A stretch of DNA of 64,000 nucleotides from the NCBI GenBank assembly GCA_963666035.2, contig CAXXJI010000011.1:1-64000 (forward strand). Direction: 5' to 3'. The notes under the pieces are model-generated. The model was not told the DNA's origin and made no database searches. It worked only from the letters and a program-made list of their open reading frames with translations. Source of the DNA: CALMFG01 sp963666035. Lineage in GTDB: Bacteria; Bacillota; Clostridia; Christensenellales; CALMFG01. How positions within the stretch are numbered: position 1 is the stretch's first letter; every line of letters begins with the position of its first letter. Made by a program: the position numbers and the translations under genes. Below, piece after piece: positions 35,951 through 43,833 of the stretch.

Positions 35951-35979
35951 TTGCGCGGAATGGCAAAAAAATGTATAAT
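35951..35979 (+). promoter_or_regulatory. sigma-A promoter of the paired membrane-protein genes
   Basis: TTGCGC (35951-35956), 17-base spacer, TATAAT (35974-35979). Confidence 0.7.
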
Positions 35980-36021
35980 TTCAATGGCAGTCTATGGTAA
36001 GAAAGCGGGGAAAAGCAAAGC

Positions 36022-36522
36022 ATGAGCGTTCTAAACAAAGTCTTTATCGGGATTGGTATTTTGGTCACCATCATCGGGATTATCTTTCTTTTTACCATGA
36101 CCGGATCCGATTTGGAATATAACGGGTTTGTTGCAGATCTAAAGAGCACGCATCCGGATTTTCAATCTATCAGCCGGGAAGAGCTGCAAATCAGATTTGA
36201 GGAAGCGGAAAAAGCGGACGCTAAAAGTAATCTAATTGTGGTATTGATGGTAGTTTTTTCTGGGGCGGCAATGTCTGCCGGCGGTTACGCGATGGATTGG
36301 GCGGACAAGAAGATTTTAGAAAAAGCGCGTGCTGCGGAGTTTAGCCACTTTGCCGAAAAAGAGACATACAAACTGGAAAACGCACGGGAGCTGAATCAGA
36401 TCAAGATGAATGCGGTCAACAATCTGACATCGATGCTGAGTGATTCGGCTTATGTGATGGACAAGAATTCAATGAAAATTCTCGGCAATCTGATTAAAGG
36501 ATATATAAAAGATAATGATTGA
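36022..36522 (+). CDS. two-helix membrane protein, unknown, first of a pair
   Basis: I do not recognise this 166-residue protein. It has a transmembrane helix at about 6-27, a charged extracytoplasmic loop of about 45 residues (SISREELQIRFEEAEKAD), a second helix at about 71-90, and a cytoplasmic tail that is largely helical (KILEKARAAEFSHFAEKETYKL) and ends in a small helical segment (MDKNSMKILGNLIKGYI). GGGGAAAAG lies upstream of the ATG. It overlaps the following gene by eight bases, and that gene has the same layout, so the two may form a hetero-complex (inference). Confidence 0.7.
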   Translation: MSVLNKVFIGIGILVTIIGIIFLFTMTGSDLEYNGFVADLKSTHPDFQSISREELQIRFEEAEKADAKSNLIVVLMVVFSGAAMSAGGYAMDWADKKILEKARAAEFSHFAEKETYKLENARELNQIKMNAVNNLTSMLSDSAYVMDKNSMKILGNLIKGYIKDND

Positions 36523-37075
36523 TTTGGACAACGGGGTCAGGCAAAGTCAGGCAAAACGAAACGAAAGAATTGGTTTGATCGGCAGACTTTTTATCCTGAG
36601 CGGTTTTGCGGTGGTCTTGGGGGGAATTGCGCTACTGTCGTTTATCTTCCTGCCATCTATGACTTACTATGAGTATGCGGACAGTGTGCTGATGGAAAGC
36701 GGAAATGATATGCCGACTGAAACCGAGATGCGGGAAGCGTATCAGGAAACCGTTCGATCGGATGCCTGCACAGGGATTGGAGTTGTGTCGCTTTTCTTAA
36801 TCTCGGGCGCAGGAGCTGTAGCCGCACCATACGGCATCAAACTGTTAAGAATAAAAAACAAATCCAAACAAGACCGTGAGGAACTCAATGAGTTTAAGAA
36901 GTACTCGGAGTACAGTATAAAAAAACAACGTGAACTGCAGACGATGGATCTTAGCTCGGCGGGTAAGATGGCACGCATGATTTCAGATGCGGCGCCCCGA
37001 ATGCCGGAGGAATCTCTGCAGGCGCTGGCGGAAACAGTGAAAGCCTATCTCGACAAGTACAAGACGAACAAATAG
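36515..37075 (+). CDS. two-helix membrane protein, unknown, second of a pair
   Basis: An unrecognised 186-residue protein with the same plan as its neighbour: helix at about 24-47, extracytoplasmic loop containing TETEMREAYQETVRSD, second helix at about 86-108, then a basic coiled-coil-like segment (KNKSKQDREELNEFKKYSEY) and a C-terminal helical block (MPEESLQALAETVKAYLDKY). The shared layout and the parallel ends suggest an old duplication, though identity is low by eye. Coupled to the first gene by overlap. No enzyme motif. Confidence 0.7.
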   Translation: MIDLDNGVRQSQAKRNERIGLIGRLFILSGFAVVLGGIALLSFIFLPSMTYYEYADSVLMESGNDMPTETEMREAYQETVRSDACTGIGVVSLFLISGAGAVAAPYGIKLLRIKNKSKQDREELNEFKKYSEYSIKKQRELQTMDLSSAGKMARMISDAAPRMPEESLQALAETVKAYLDKYKTNK

Positions 37076-37086
37076 CGGATAAGCCT

Positions 37087-37115
37087 TGAATTGATGCGGG
37101 TTTAGTGCTATAATG
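37087..37115 (+). promoter_or_regulatory. sigma-A promoter of the pheST T-box operon
   Basis: TTGAAT (37087-37092), 17-base spacer, TATAAT (37110-37115). Confidence 0.8.
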
Positions 37116-37121
37116 CAAAAA

Positions 37122-37427
37122 AAATCATACAGACAAAAGACATTGACGGCAGTTTAACCATGTTTTTATAAGCGAGTGAAGAGAGGTCGCCCCACAGGCT
37201 GAAAGGGCAATCCGCTTGGAAGCATCGGAGCATTCGCTGGCCCGAGTCTGCGGCTTTGCGCCTTTGGGTGCGGCTTGCCGGTCAAACCAAGTTTGGCCGT
37301 TATCTCGAAGTTCAAATGAAGGCGGCCGGGCAAAACAGCGCGGCTGTAGAATTTGGGTGGTACCGCGTGAAAGCAATTTTTCGCCCCAAGATAATCTTAA
37401 AGTTATTTTGGGGCTTTTGTATTTTTA
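37122..37427 (+). promoter_or_regulatory. T-box riboswitch controlling pheST
   Basis: An untranslated leader of about 300 bases with the T-box core TGGGTGGTACCGCG (37354-37367), whose bulge pairs with the uncharged tRNA 3' end, and a mutually exclusive terminator (37383-37414 plus T run). Phenylalanine specificity is taken from the downstream genes; I did not fix the specifier codon with certainty. Confidence 0.92.
37383..37427 (+). terminator. regulated terminator of the pheST T-box
   Basis: A 12-bp stem (37383-37394 with 37403-37414) followed by TTTTGTATTTTT. Confidence 0.88.
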
Positions 37428-37469
37428 AAGGCTTATAAGCAAAACACGAAAGGAAGAGCAAATAGAAAA

Positions 37470-38519
37470 ATGGAACCCAACGGAAAGCAACCCGCGATGC
37501 TGGAACAAGCGGAGCAGATGGTTGAAGAAATCAAAGTGAAAATAAAAAGTGCGGTGGACAGCGGAGTGCTGAACGATTTGCGTGTGGCGATGCTGGGCAA
37601 AAAGGGGCAGATCACCGATATGATGAAAGCCATGAAGGATCTTTCGCCCGAAGAACGGCCTGCTTTTGGCAAACGCGTCAATGAACTGCGCCAGATCATC
37701 ACCGATGCGCTGGAGGCGCGCCAAACGGTTTTGGCCGCATCCGAGCAGGCGGATAAGCTGGCCGAAGAGACCATCGACTTGACTCTGCCGGGCAAGCGCA
37801 CCGAAGTGGGCGGATACCATCCGCTGACCAAAGGATATTATGAGATTCGCGATATTTTCCTCGGGATGGGCTTTGATGTGATGGAAGGCCCCGAGGTGGA
37901 ACTGGATAAATATAATTTTGAGATGCTGAATATCCCAAAAGAACATCCGGCCAGAGACATGCAGGATACCTTTTACGTCAGCGAAGATGTTGTTTTACGC
38001 ACCCATACGTCGCCGGTGCAGATTCGCACCATGCTGAACCAAAAGCCGCCAATTCGGATGATTTGTCCGGGACGTGTCTACCGCAACGAGGATATCGACG
38101 CCACGCATTCAGCAGTTTTCCACCAGATTGAAGGTCTGGTGGTTGGCAAAGGCATCACCATGGGTCATCTCAAAGCGACATTGAGTGAGTTTTTAAAGGA
38201 ACTCTACGGCTCTGAAACCCAGATTCGCTTCCGGCCGGGGCATTTCCCCTTCACCGAGCCCAGCGGCGAGGTGGATGCCACCTGCAAAACCTGCGGCGGC
38301 AAGGGATGTTCGGTCTGCAAAGGCAGCGGTATGATCGAGCTTTTGGGTTGCGGCATGGTGCACCCCAATGTTCTTCGCAACTGCGGCATCGACCCGGATG
38401 AATATTCGGGCTTTGCGTTTGGCTTGGGTTTGGATAGAATCGTCAACATCAAGTATGGGATCACCGACATTCGCTTGCTTTTTGAAAACGATGTGCGATT
38501 CCTAAAACAATTCCGGTAA
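37470..38519 (+). CDS. pheS: phenylalanyl-tRNA synthetase alpha subunit
   Basis: Catalytic subunit of the alpha2beta2 enzyme that charges tRNA-Phe. 349 residues: N-terminal coiled coil (about 8-95) that binds tRNA, then the class II core with RTHTSPVQIRTM (motif 2 region), RVYRNEDIDATHSAVFHQIE, RPGHFPFTEPSGEVD, and motif 3 in GFAFGLGLDRI. A small CX2CX5CX2C knuckle (CKTCGGKGCSVC) interrupts the core; this occurs in some Clostridia PheS. The ATG at 37470 follows AAAGGAAGAG at a rather long distance. Expressed from the T-box leader with pheT. Confidence 0.97.
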   Translation: MEPNGKQPAMLEQAEQMVEEIKVKIKSAVDSGVLNDLRVAMLGKKGQITDMMKAMKDLSPEERPAFGKRVNELRQIITDALEARQTVLAASEQADKLAEETIDLTLPGKRTEVGGYHPLTKGYYEIRDIFLGMGFDVMEGPEVELDKYNFEMLNIPKEHPARDMQDTFYVSEDVVLRTHTSPVQIRTMLNQKPPIRMICPGRVYRNEDIDATHSAVFHQIEGLVVGKGITMGHLKATLSEFLKELYGSETQIRFRPGHFPFTEPSGEVDATCKTCGGKGCSVCKGSGMIELLGCGMVHPNVLRNCGIDPDEYSGFAFGLGLDRIVNIKYGITDIRLLFENDVRFLKQFR

Positions 38520-38538
38520 AGAAGGGAGATAAGCAGAG

Positions 38539-40926
38539 ATGATAGCACCATATAGTTGGATTAAAGATTACGTCAAAACCGATTTAGCTCCCGAGGAACT
38601 GATGAAGTACCTGTTGGTCACGGGCACCGGCGTGGAGGGCTTCACCCGTCAGGGTGAAGGCATCGAAAATGTCGTGGTCGGAAGGATTGCAAGAATAGAA
38701 AAACATCCGGACGCGGATAAACTGGTGATCTGCCAGGTGGATGTGGGTGGGGGAACCATCCAAATTGTCACCGGCGCAAGCAACATTAACGAGGGTGATT
38801 TGGTTCCGGTCGCGTTGGAAGGCGCGGCCCTGCCGAATGGGATGAAGATTAAAAAAGGGAAGCTTCGCGGCGTGGAATCCTTTGGCATGCTTTGTTCGGG
38901 TGAAGAGCTGAAGCTGACCGAAGCGGACTACGAAGGCGCAGGCGTATATGGCATCTTGATCTTAAAAGGCGACTTAACTTTAGGTACGGATATTAAGACC
39001 GTGCTGGGTATGGACGAGGTGATTTTTGAGTTTGAAACCGAAGCCAATCGGCCGGATATGCTCTCGATCATTGGCATCGCCAGAGAGGTGGCGGCCAGCA
39101 TTGACGCGCCGCTCAGCCTGCCCGAGATTAAACTGAATGAAAACAGCGAAAGCATCGAAGATTATGTGAAAGTGACGGTGGAAAACCCCGAATACTGCCC
39201 GCGGTATATGGCACGAGCCGTGAAAAATATCAAAATGGGGCCTTCTCCGGCTTGGATGCAAAAGCGCCTAAAAGCGACGGGTGTGCGTCCGATATCCAAC
39301 ATTGTAGATATCACCAATTTTGTCATGCTGGAGATGGGACAGCCCATGCACGCATTTGACGCCAGCGATATCGGCGGCAAGCATATTATTGTACGCACCG
39401 CCAAGCAGGGCGAGACGATCGTGACACTGGATGACAAGGAAAGAAAGCTCTCCGAGCGCAATCTTTTGATCTGCGACGCGGATCATGCCATCGGCATTGC
39501 GGGTATCATGGGCGGCCAAAACTCGGAGATTAAGGAAACGACTAAAACAGTCATTTTTGAAAGCGCGATGTTCACTTACGGCAACATCCGCCAATCCTCG
39601 CGTGAGCTTGGCATGAGCACAGACGCTTCCATGCGCTTTTCCAAAGGCGTGGACGCGGTGGGCGCAAAAATGGCCGTCGAACGCGCTTGTGCGTTGGTGG
39701 AGGAACTTGGTGCGGGCGAAATTGTCGGCGGCGAAATTGACATTTTGAATATGGATTTAACGCCAACAACCGTGGAAGTATCGGCCGAGAAGGTCAATGG
39801 TTTGCTGGGCACGCATATTTCCATTGACAATATGACAAAGTACTTGAATCGTTTGTATATTGAAACCGCCAACGACGGCAAAAATCTGAAATCCGTTATC
39901 CCCTCTTTCAGATCCATGGATATGAGTCAGGGTGCGGATATCGCTGAAGAGGTGGCGCGGATGTTCGGCTATGATAACATCGAAGAGCGTATGATGATCG
40001 GCGAAGTGGTGCGGGGGCAGATGCCGCAGGGCGAAAAATATAATGACCGATTAAAGTCTCTGCTGATTGGCAGCGGGTTCTTCGAAGCGTTTACATTCTC
40101 GTTCAGCTCCAATGCGGAGATGGATAAGCTTAATCTTGATAAAGATGATGCACGGTATGATATGGTAAAGATCTTAAATCCGCTGGGCGAGGAATTCAGC
40201 CGCCTTCGCACCACCATGGTGCCGGATATGCTGAAAAGTCTTGGCCGAAATATCAATATGAAGGAAAAAGATGTGCGGTTGTTTGAAGCCGCCAGAACCT
40301 TTGCGCCGAAAAGCGGAGATGCCTTGCCCGAAGAAAGACCCGCGGTTTGTTTGGGGGTGGCGGGAGAACAAGAGGATTTTTACACACTCAAAGGCGTGAT
40401 AGAGAATATCGCCGAAGTATTTGGCACAAACGTCCGCCTGATACCCGGAGGCTCATCATTCTTCCATCCGGGAAGAAAAGCCGAGATCATGGTGAAAAAC
40501 ACGGTGATCGGCGAGATGGGCGAAATCCATCCGGACGTACGGGATAATTTTGATATTGATGCGCGGGTGTATGTGGCGCAGGTTTATCTGGATGCACTGT
40601 ATGATGCGGCGGACGACTTTAGGGTATATAAACCTCTGCCCAAATACCCTGCGGCCGAGCGGGACTTGGCGCTGATCGTCAAGGACGAAATAACCGCCGG
40701 GAACCTCTTGGAATGCATCCAAACAAGCGGCGGTAAATTCTTAGAATCGGTGAAGCTCTTTGATGTCTACAAGGGCAAACCTTTGACGGCAGACCAGAAG
40801 AGCATGGCTTTTTCAATGTTGTTCCGCGCTCCGGACCGGACACTGACCGACGAAGAAGTCAGCGCGGCGGTTCAAAGTATCATGGACAAAACCAAAAAGG
40901 ATTTCGGTGCAGAAATTCGTCAATAA
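38539..40926 (+). CDS. pheT: phenylalanyl-tRNA synthetase beta subunit
   Basis: Structural and editing subunit of PheRS; 795 residues, full length. An N-terminal tRNA-binding OB-fold (about 40-150, with KHPDADKLVICQVDVGGG), the B3/B4 editing domain (VKNIKMGPSPAWMQKRL), the B5 domain (about 405-475), the class II-like core, and a C-terminal FDX-ACB anticodon domain (YKPLPKYPAAERDLALIV) are present in order. The start follows AAGGGAGATAAG. Nineteen bases after pheS. Followed by a terminator. Confidence 0.97.
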   Translation: MIAPYSWIKDYVKTDLAPEELMKYLLVTGTGVEGFTRQGEGIENVVVGRIARIEKHPDADKLVICQVDVGGGTIQIVTGASNINEGDLVPVALEGAALPNGMKIKKGKLRGVESFGMLCSGEELKLTEADYEGAGVYGILILKGDLTLGTDIKTVLGMDEVIFEFETEANRPDMLSIIGIAREVAASIDAPLSLPEIKLNENSESIEDYVKVTVENPEYCPRYMARAVKNIKMGPSPAWMQKRLKATGVRPISNIVDITNFVMLEMGQPMHAFDASDIGGKHIIVRTAKQGETIVTLDDKERKLSERNLLICDADHAIGIAGIMGGQNSEIKETTKTVIFESAMFTYGNIRQSSRELGMSTDASMRFSKGVDAVGAKMAVERACALVEELGAGEIVGGEIDILNMDLTPTTVEVSAEKVNGLLGTHISIDNMTKYLNRLYIETANDGKNLKSVIPSFRSMDMSQGADIAEEVARMFGYDNIEERMMIGEVVRGQMPQGEKYNDRLKSLLIGSGFFEAFTFSFSSNAEMDKLNLDKDDARYDMVKILNPLGEEFSRLRTTMVPDMLKSLGRNINMKEKDVRLFEAARTFAPKSGDALPEERPAVCLGVAGEQEDFYTLKGVIENIAEVFGTNVRLIPGGSSFFHPGRKAEIMVKNTVIGEMGEIHPDVRDNFDIDARVYVAQVYLDALYDAADDFRVYKPLPKYPAAERDLALIVKDEITAGNLLECIQTSGGKFLESVKLFDVYKGKPLTADQKSMAFSMLFRAPDRTLTDEEVSAAVQSIMDKTKKDFGAEIRQ

Positions 40927-40935
40927 AAATTATGA

Positions 40936-40965
40936 CAGCCGTATGCTAACGCATCGGCTGTTTTT
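40936..40965 (+). terminator. terminator after pheT
   Basis: Stem CAGCCG/CGGCTG extended by ATGC/GCAT across a one-base bulge, then TTTTT. Confidence 0.85.
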
Positions 40966-41002
40966 ATGCAGGAAAATTTACAATTGTTTTATATAATCTC
41001 AT

Positions 41003-41030
41003 TTGACGGACTTATGCTTTGTGATAGAAT
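41003..41030 (+). promoter_or_regulatory. sigma-A promoter of the sulfotransferase gene
   Basis: TTGACG (41003-41008), 16-base spacer, TAGAAT (41025-41030). Confidence 0.7.
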
Positions 41031-41062
41031 AGATTGAATAAAAAATTCAAGAGGAAAAGACA

Positions 41063-42181
41063 ATGTCCACTCACCAAGATGCAGCGATGCACTATCTGCA
41101 GTGCGCAAATTTTAAAATGCTGGTCAATATGCTTTGGGAAAACCGCAAACAGCTCTCGCCAAAAGAGGCGCCGAAAGTAGCGCAGGTTTTGTTTATGAGC
41201 CTGGTACTTTCACCGGTTGCTTTTTTGGAGAATCTATTCCATGCGAGAAAAATTGCCCAAACCAAGATAGAAAAACCGCCAATCTTCATTGTGGGGCATT
41301 GGCGCAGCGGAACCACTTACCTCACCAGTATCATGGCGCATGATGATTCAAAAGCTTATTTTAAAGCGGAACAAACCTATTCCTTTCCAGTGTTTATCAC
41401 GCTCGGGAATGTGCTGAAAGGTATCTACAACAAGGTTTTGCCCAATAAGCGTCCGATGGATAACATGAAAATGGGGCCGGAAGAGCCGCAGGAAGAAGCC
41501 TTTGCTTTAGCGACCATGGTTGAGGAATCCATCACGCATATGATGAGTTTTCCGTCCAATGCGCGGTTCTACGCTAAGTGCGCTTTTTACTCCCAACTCA
41601 GCGATCAGCGCCAGAAAAAGGTTCGCAAAGCGTATTTGAAGATCATCAAAAAACTGACCTATTATACCGGCGGCAAGCAGCTGATTATCAAATCGCCCGA
41701 GAATACGGCGCGCATCGATATGCTGCTGGAGCTTTTCCCGGACGCCAAGTTTATTCATATCTACCGCAACCCTTATAATGTTTTCCCGTCAACGGTGGGC
41801 ATGTTTAAAAAGCTATTCCCCATCTTTTCGCTGGAGGACATCAGTAAGCATCCGGATGAACTGGTGGATGAAGTGGTTTTGGATATTTACGAAAAACTCT
41901 ATACCCAGTATCTTGAGGATAAAAAAGCGATCCCTGAGGGCAACCTCATCGAGATGAAATATGAAAAGTTTGTCGAAGACCCGATGGGCTATCTGCAACA
42001 GATATATAGCAGTCTCGGCATTGAAGGCTGGGATGACCAAAAAGAGCACTTCAAAAAATATATTGACGCACAAGCCGGCTATAAGACCAACGGCTATAAG
42101 ATTGATACCATCAATAAGAAGCGTCTGAATAAACGGCTGTTCTTCCTGTTTAAAAAGTTCGGCTACAGCATGGAAGCGTAA
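41063..42181 (+). CDS. sulfotransferase family protein
   Basis: A 372-residue protein of the PAPS-dependent sulfotransferase superfamily, which moves sulphate from PAPS to a sugar, lipid or other acceptor. The 5'-phosphosulfate loop is VGHWRSGTTYLTSIM (77-91), and the 3'-phosphate-binding region includes IIKSPENTARIDMLLELFPD and KFIHIYRNPYNVFPST. An N-terminal helical stretch may touch the membrane (FMSLVLSPVAFLENLF). No PAPS synthesis genes are present in the window. ATG at 41063 after AAGAGG. Monocistronic between two terminators. Substrate unknown; membrane lipid or surface glycan are plausible. Confidence 0.85.
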   Translation: MSTHQDAAMHYLQCANFKMLVNMLWENRKQLSPKEAPKVAQVLFMSLVLSPVAFLENLFHARKIAQTKIEKPPIFIVGHWRSGTTYLTSIMAHDDSKAYFKAEQTYSFPVFITLGNVLKGIYNKVLPNKRPMDNMKMGPEEPQEEAFALATMVEESITHMMSFPSNARFYAKCAFYSQLSDQRQKKVRKAYLKIIKKLTYYTGGKQLIIKSPENTARIDMLLELFPDAKFIHIYRNPYNVFPSTVGMFKKLFPIFSLEDISKHPDELVDEVVLDIYEKLYTQYLEDKKAIPEGNLIEMKYEKFVEDPMGYLQQIYSSLGIEGWDDQKEHFKKYIDAQAGYKTNGYKIDTINKKRLNKRLFFLFKKFGYSMEA

Positions 42182-42200
42182 AAAAAACAAAACGATAATT

Positions 42201-42237
42201 AAAAGAGCGCAGCTAAACCTTGCGTTCTTTTGTTTTG
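42201..42237 (+). terminator. terminator after the sulfotransferase gene
   Basis: An 11-bp stem with one G-U pair (42201-42211 with 42221-42231) leading into TTTTGTTTT. Confidence 0.85.
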
Positions 42238-42254
42238 CATGAAAAACGGTATAC

Positions 42255-42283
42255 TTGCGTATCGCAAACGAATACTCTATAAT
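42255..42283 (+). promoter_or_regulatory. sigma-A promoter of zapA
   Basis: TTGCGT (42255-42260), 17-base spacer, TATAAT (42278-42283). Confidence 0.75.
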
Positions 42284-42346
42284 TATGAGTAGTGTTATTA
42301 TGTAAAGGGTAAAGCACCTACGATTAAAAAAAGCGGGTATTCAGAT

Positions 42347-43762
42347 ATGGCCAAAAACAAAGTCAAAGTGAATATTGCATCCAAAGCGTACACGATTATC
42401 GGTGAGGATTCCACCGAGCATATGATTTCGGTGGGACAGATGGTGGATACGCAAGTGAGGGATATAGCGACGAGTTATCCAGCATTGAGTGTCTCAGACC
42501 GTGCGGTGCTCGCCGCCATCAATGTGGCGGATGAGTATATCAAAACGCGGGAAAAGCTGATGAAAATGGTGGAGGAACTCACCCAGTCAGAGCAGCTTTT
42601 AATCGAACGTCTCGAGACATTAACACGGGAATTTGAAGAACTCAAAACCAGCGTGGAGGAAGCGGAAAGGCAGGCGGCTGAAGCGCAATCACAGAAGATG
42701 GTGTTTGCGGAAGAATATGCCGAATTGGACGATGCTGAGTCTGTTGAGGAGCTGTCTGAGAGCGCGCCGGAAGACGAGGAAGAGAAAGACGATGCCTTCA
42801 GCGCGGGGGCAGAACCGAACGAAGATGAGCCCGAATTTGATGCATGGGCAAACGAACCGCTTGAGACCGAGCCCGAATCAGACGATTCAAAAGATGAATT
42901 TGAGGATGCCTTTTATTCGAAGGATATGCCGATAAGCGGCGGGGCCGAGACCACAGAAGAATCAATCATGGATGATGATATAGCGGAGCCTGCGCTTGAG
43001 GATGAGACGATTTCGGGCGATAACGGCGAAGCGGATGTGATGGCGTTTTTGATGTCACGCGATGCTGATGATACGCCTGAGGGTGATGCTTTTGAGCCCG
43101 CGGAAATCGCAGCTGAGGATGAAGAGGAAGATATAGAAGAAGACAGCTCGTCTGAATTGCCTTTTGAAGCCGATGAAGATGAGGAAGAAGACTTTGCCGG
43201 CGAGGAAGCGGCAGTTGATGTGGAGGCTGCTGAGGAAAACCAGACGTGGGAGGAAGACCGGCTCGCAGAAGATGTTTTATCGGATCAGCAATCTCCTTTT
43301 GAGATGAACGAAATTTCGGATGAAGAAGAAAATGAGGACGACGTGGATGACGATAATGCAGAAGAATGGAATGATGAAGATCGTCGTTCTGTGTCGGATG
43401 AGGAGCGTGAATCCATCGAAAAGCCCATGCTTTTTGAAGACGAATCCTTATTTGACGAACCAAGAAAAGAGACGGACGATTGGAACGCGGTAAAGGAAAC
43501 GGAGGAAGAGTCGGACTCGCAAAACGAGACCGAAGCGGAAGAATCTGACGAAAATTGGCAAGGTAACGCATCCGAAGCCGAAATACCGGTTGATGATTTC
43601 GAAGACGAGGAAACGGAAGAGCGCCCGGAGGAGTATGTGCTGGGCGGGCAAACCAGTTTTAACTTTGGAGAAGCGCCGGAAAATCCTGATGAAGAAGAGG
43701 AATACCCGGACACAAGTATGCTGGATCATTCCGATTACGGATACCGCGACGACGAAGACTGA
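42347..43762 (+). CDS. zapA: ZapA-like cell-division protein with long acidic tail
   Basis: The first 105 residues are a ZapA domain: VKVNIASKAYTIIGEDSTEH, then VDTQVRDIATSYPALSVSDR and a coiled coil (DEYIKTREKLMKMVEELTQ). ZapA tetramers bundle FtsZ filaments at the division ring. The remaining 360 or so residues are dominated by Asp and Glu, with long DE runs and almost no hydrophobic core, so probably disordered; the very end (LGGQTSFNFGEAP, LDHSDYGYRDDED) is less acidic and contains aromatic residues. Typical ZapA is about 90-130 residues. The neighbourhood with mutS2 supports the assignment. The full reading frame is continuous to the stop. Confidence 0.85.
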   Translation: MAKNKVKVNIASKAYTIIGEDSTEHMISVGQMVDTQVRDIATSYPALSVSDRAVLAAINVADEYIKTREKLMKMVEELTQSEQLLIERLETLTREFEELKTSVEEAERQAAEAQSQKMVFAEEYAELDDAESVEELSESAPEDEEEKDDAFSAGAEPNEDEPEFDAWANEPLETEPESDDSKDEFEDAFYSKDMPISGGAETTEESIMDDDIAEPALEDETISGDNGEADVMAFLMSRDADDTPEGDAFEPAEIAAEDEEEDIEEDSSSELPFEADEDEEEDFAGEEAAVDVEAAEENQTWEEDRLAEDVLSDQQSPFEMNEISDEEENEDDVDDDNAEEWNDEDRRSVSDEERESIEKPMLFEDESLFDEPRKETDDWNAVKETEEESDSQNETEAEESDENWQGNASEAEIPVDDFEDEETEERPEEYVLGGQTSFNFGEAPENPDEEEEYPDTSMLDHSDYGYRDDED

Positions 43763-43788
43763 AAGCAAAGAAAATAAATAGGATAATT

Positions 43789-43815
43789 GGGGCGTCTTGA
43801 TCTCGTCCCTTTTTT
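43789..43815 (+). terminator. probable terminator between zapA and mutS2
   Basis: A 6-bp stem GGGGCG/CGTCCC (43789-43794 with 43804-43809) and six T; it may act as a partial attenuator because no obvious mutS2 promoter follows. Confidence 0.6.
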
Positions 43816-43833
43816 AGGAAAATCAATCTATCA

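Noticed and set aside
42966..43768. Long minus-strand frames opposite the acidic zapA tail
   Set aside because: They are mirror images of the repetitive GAA/GAT codons (Ser/Pro/Phe-rich translations) with no start signals.
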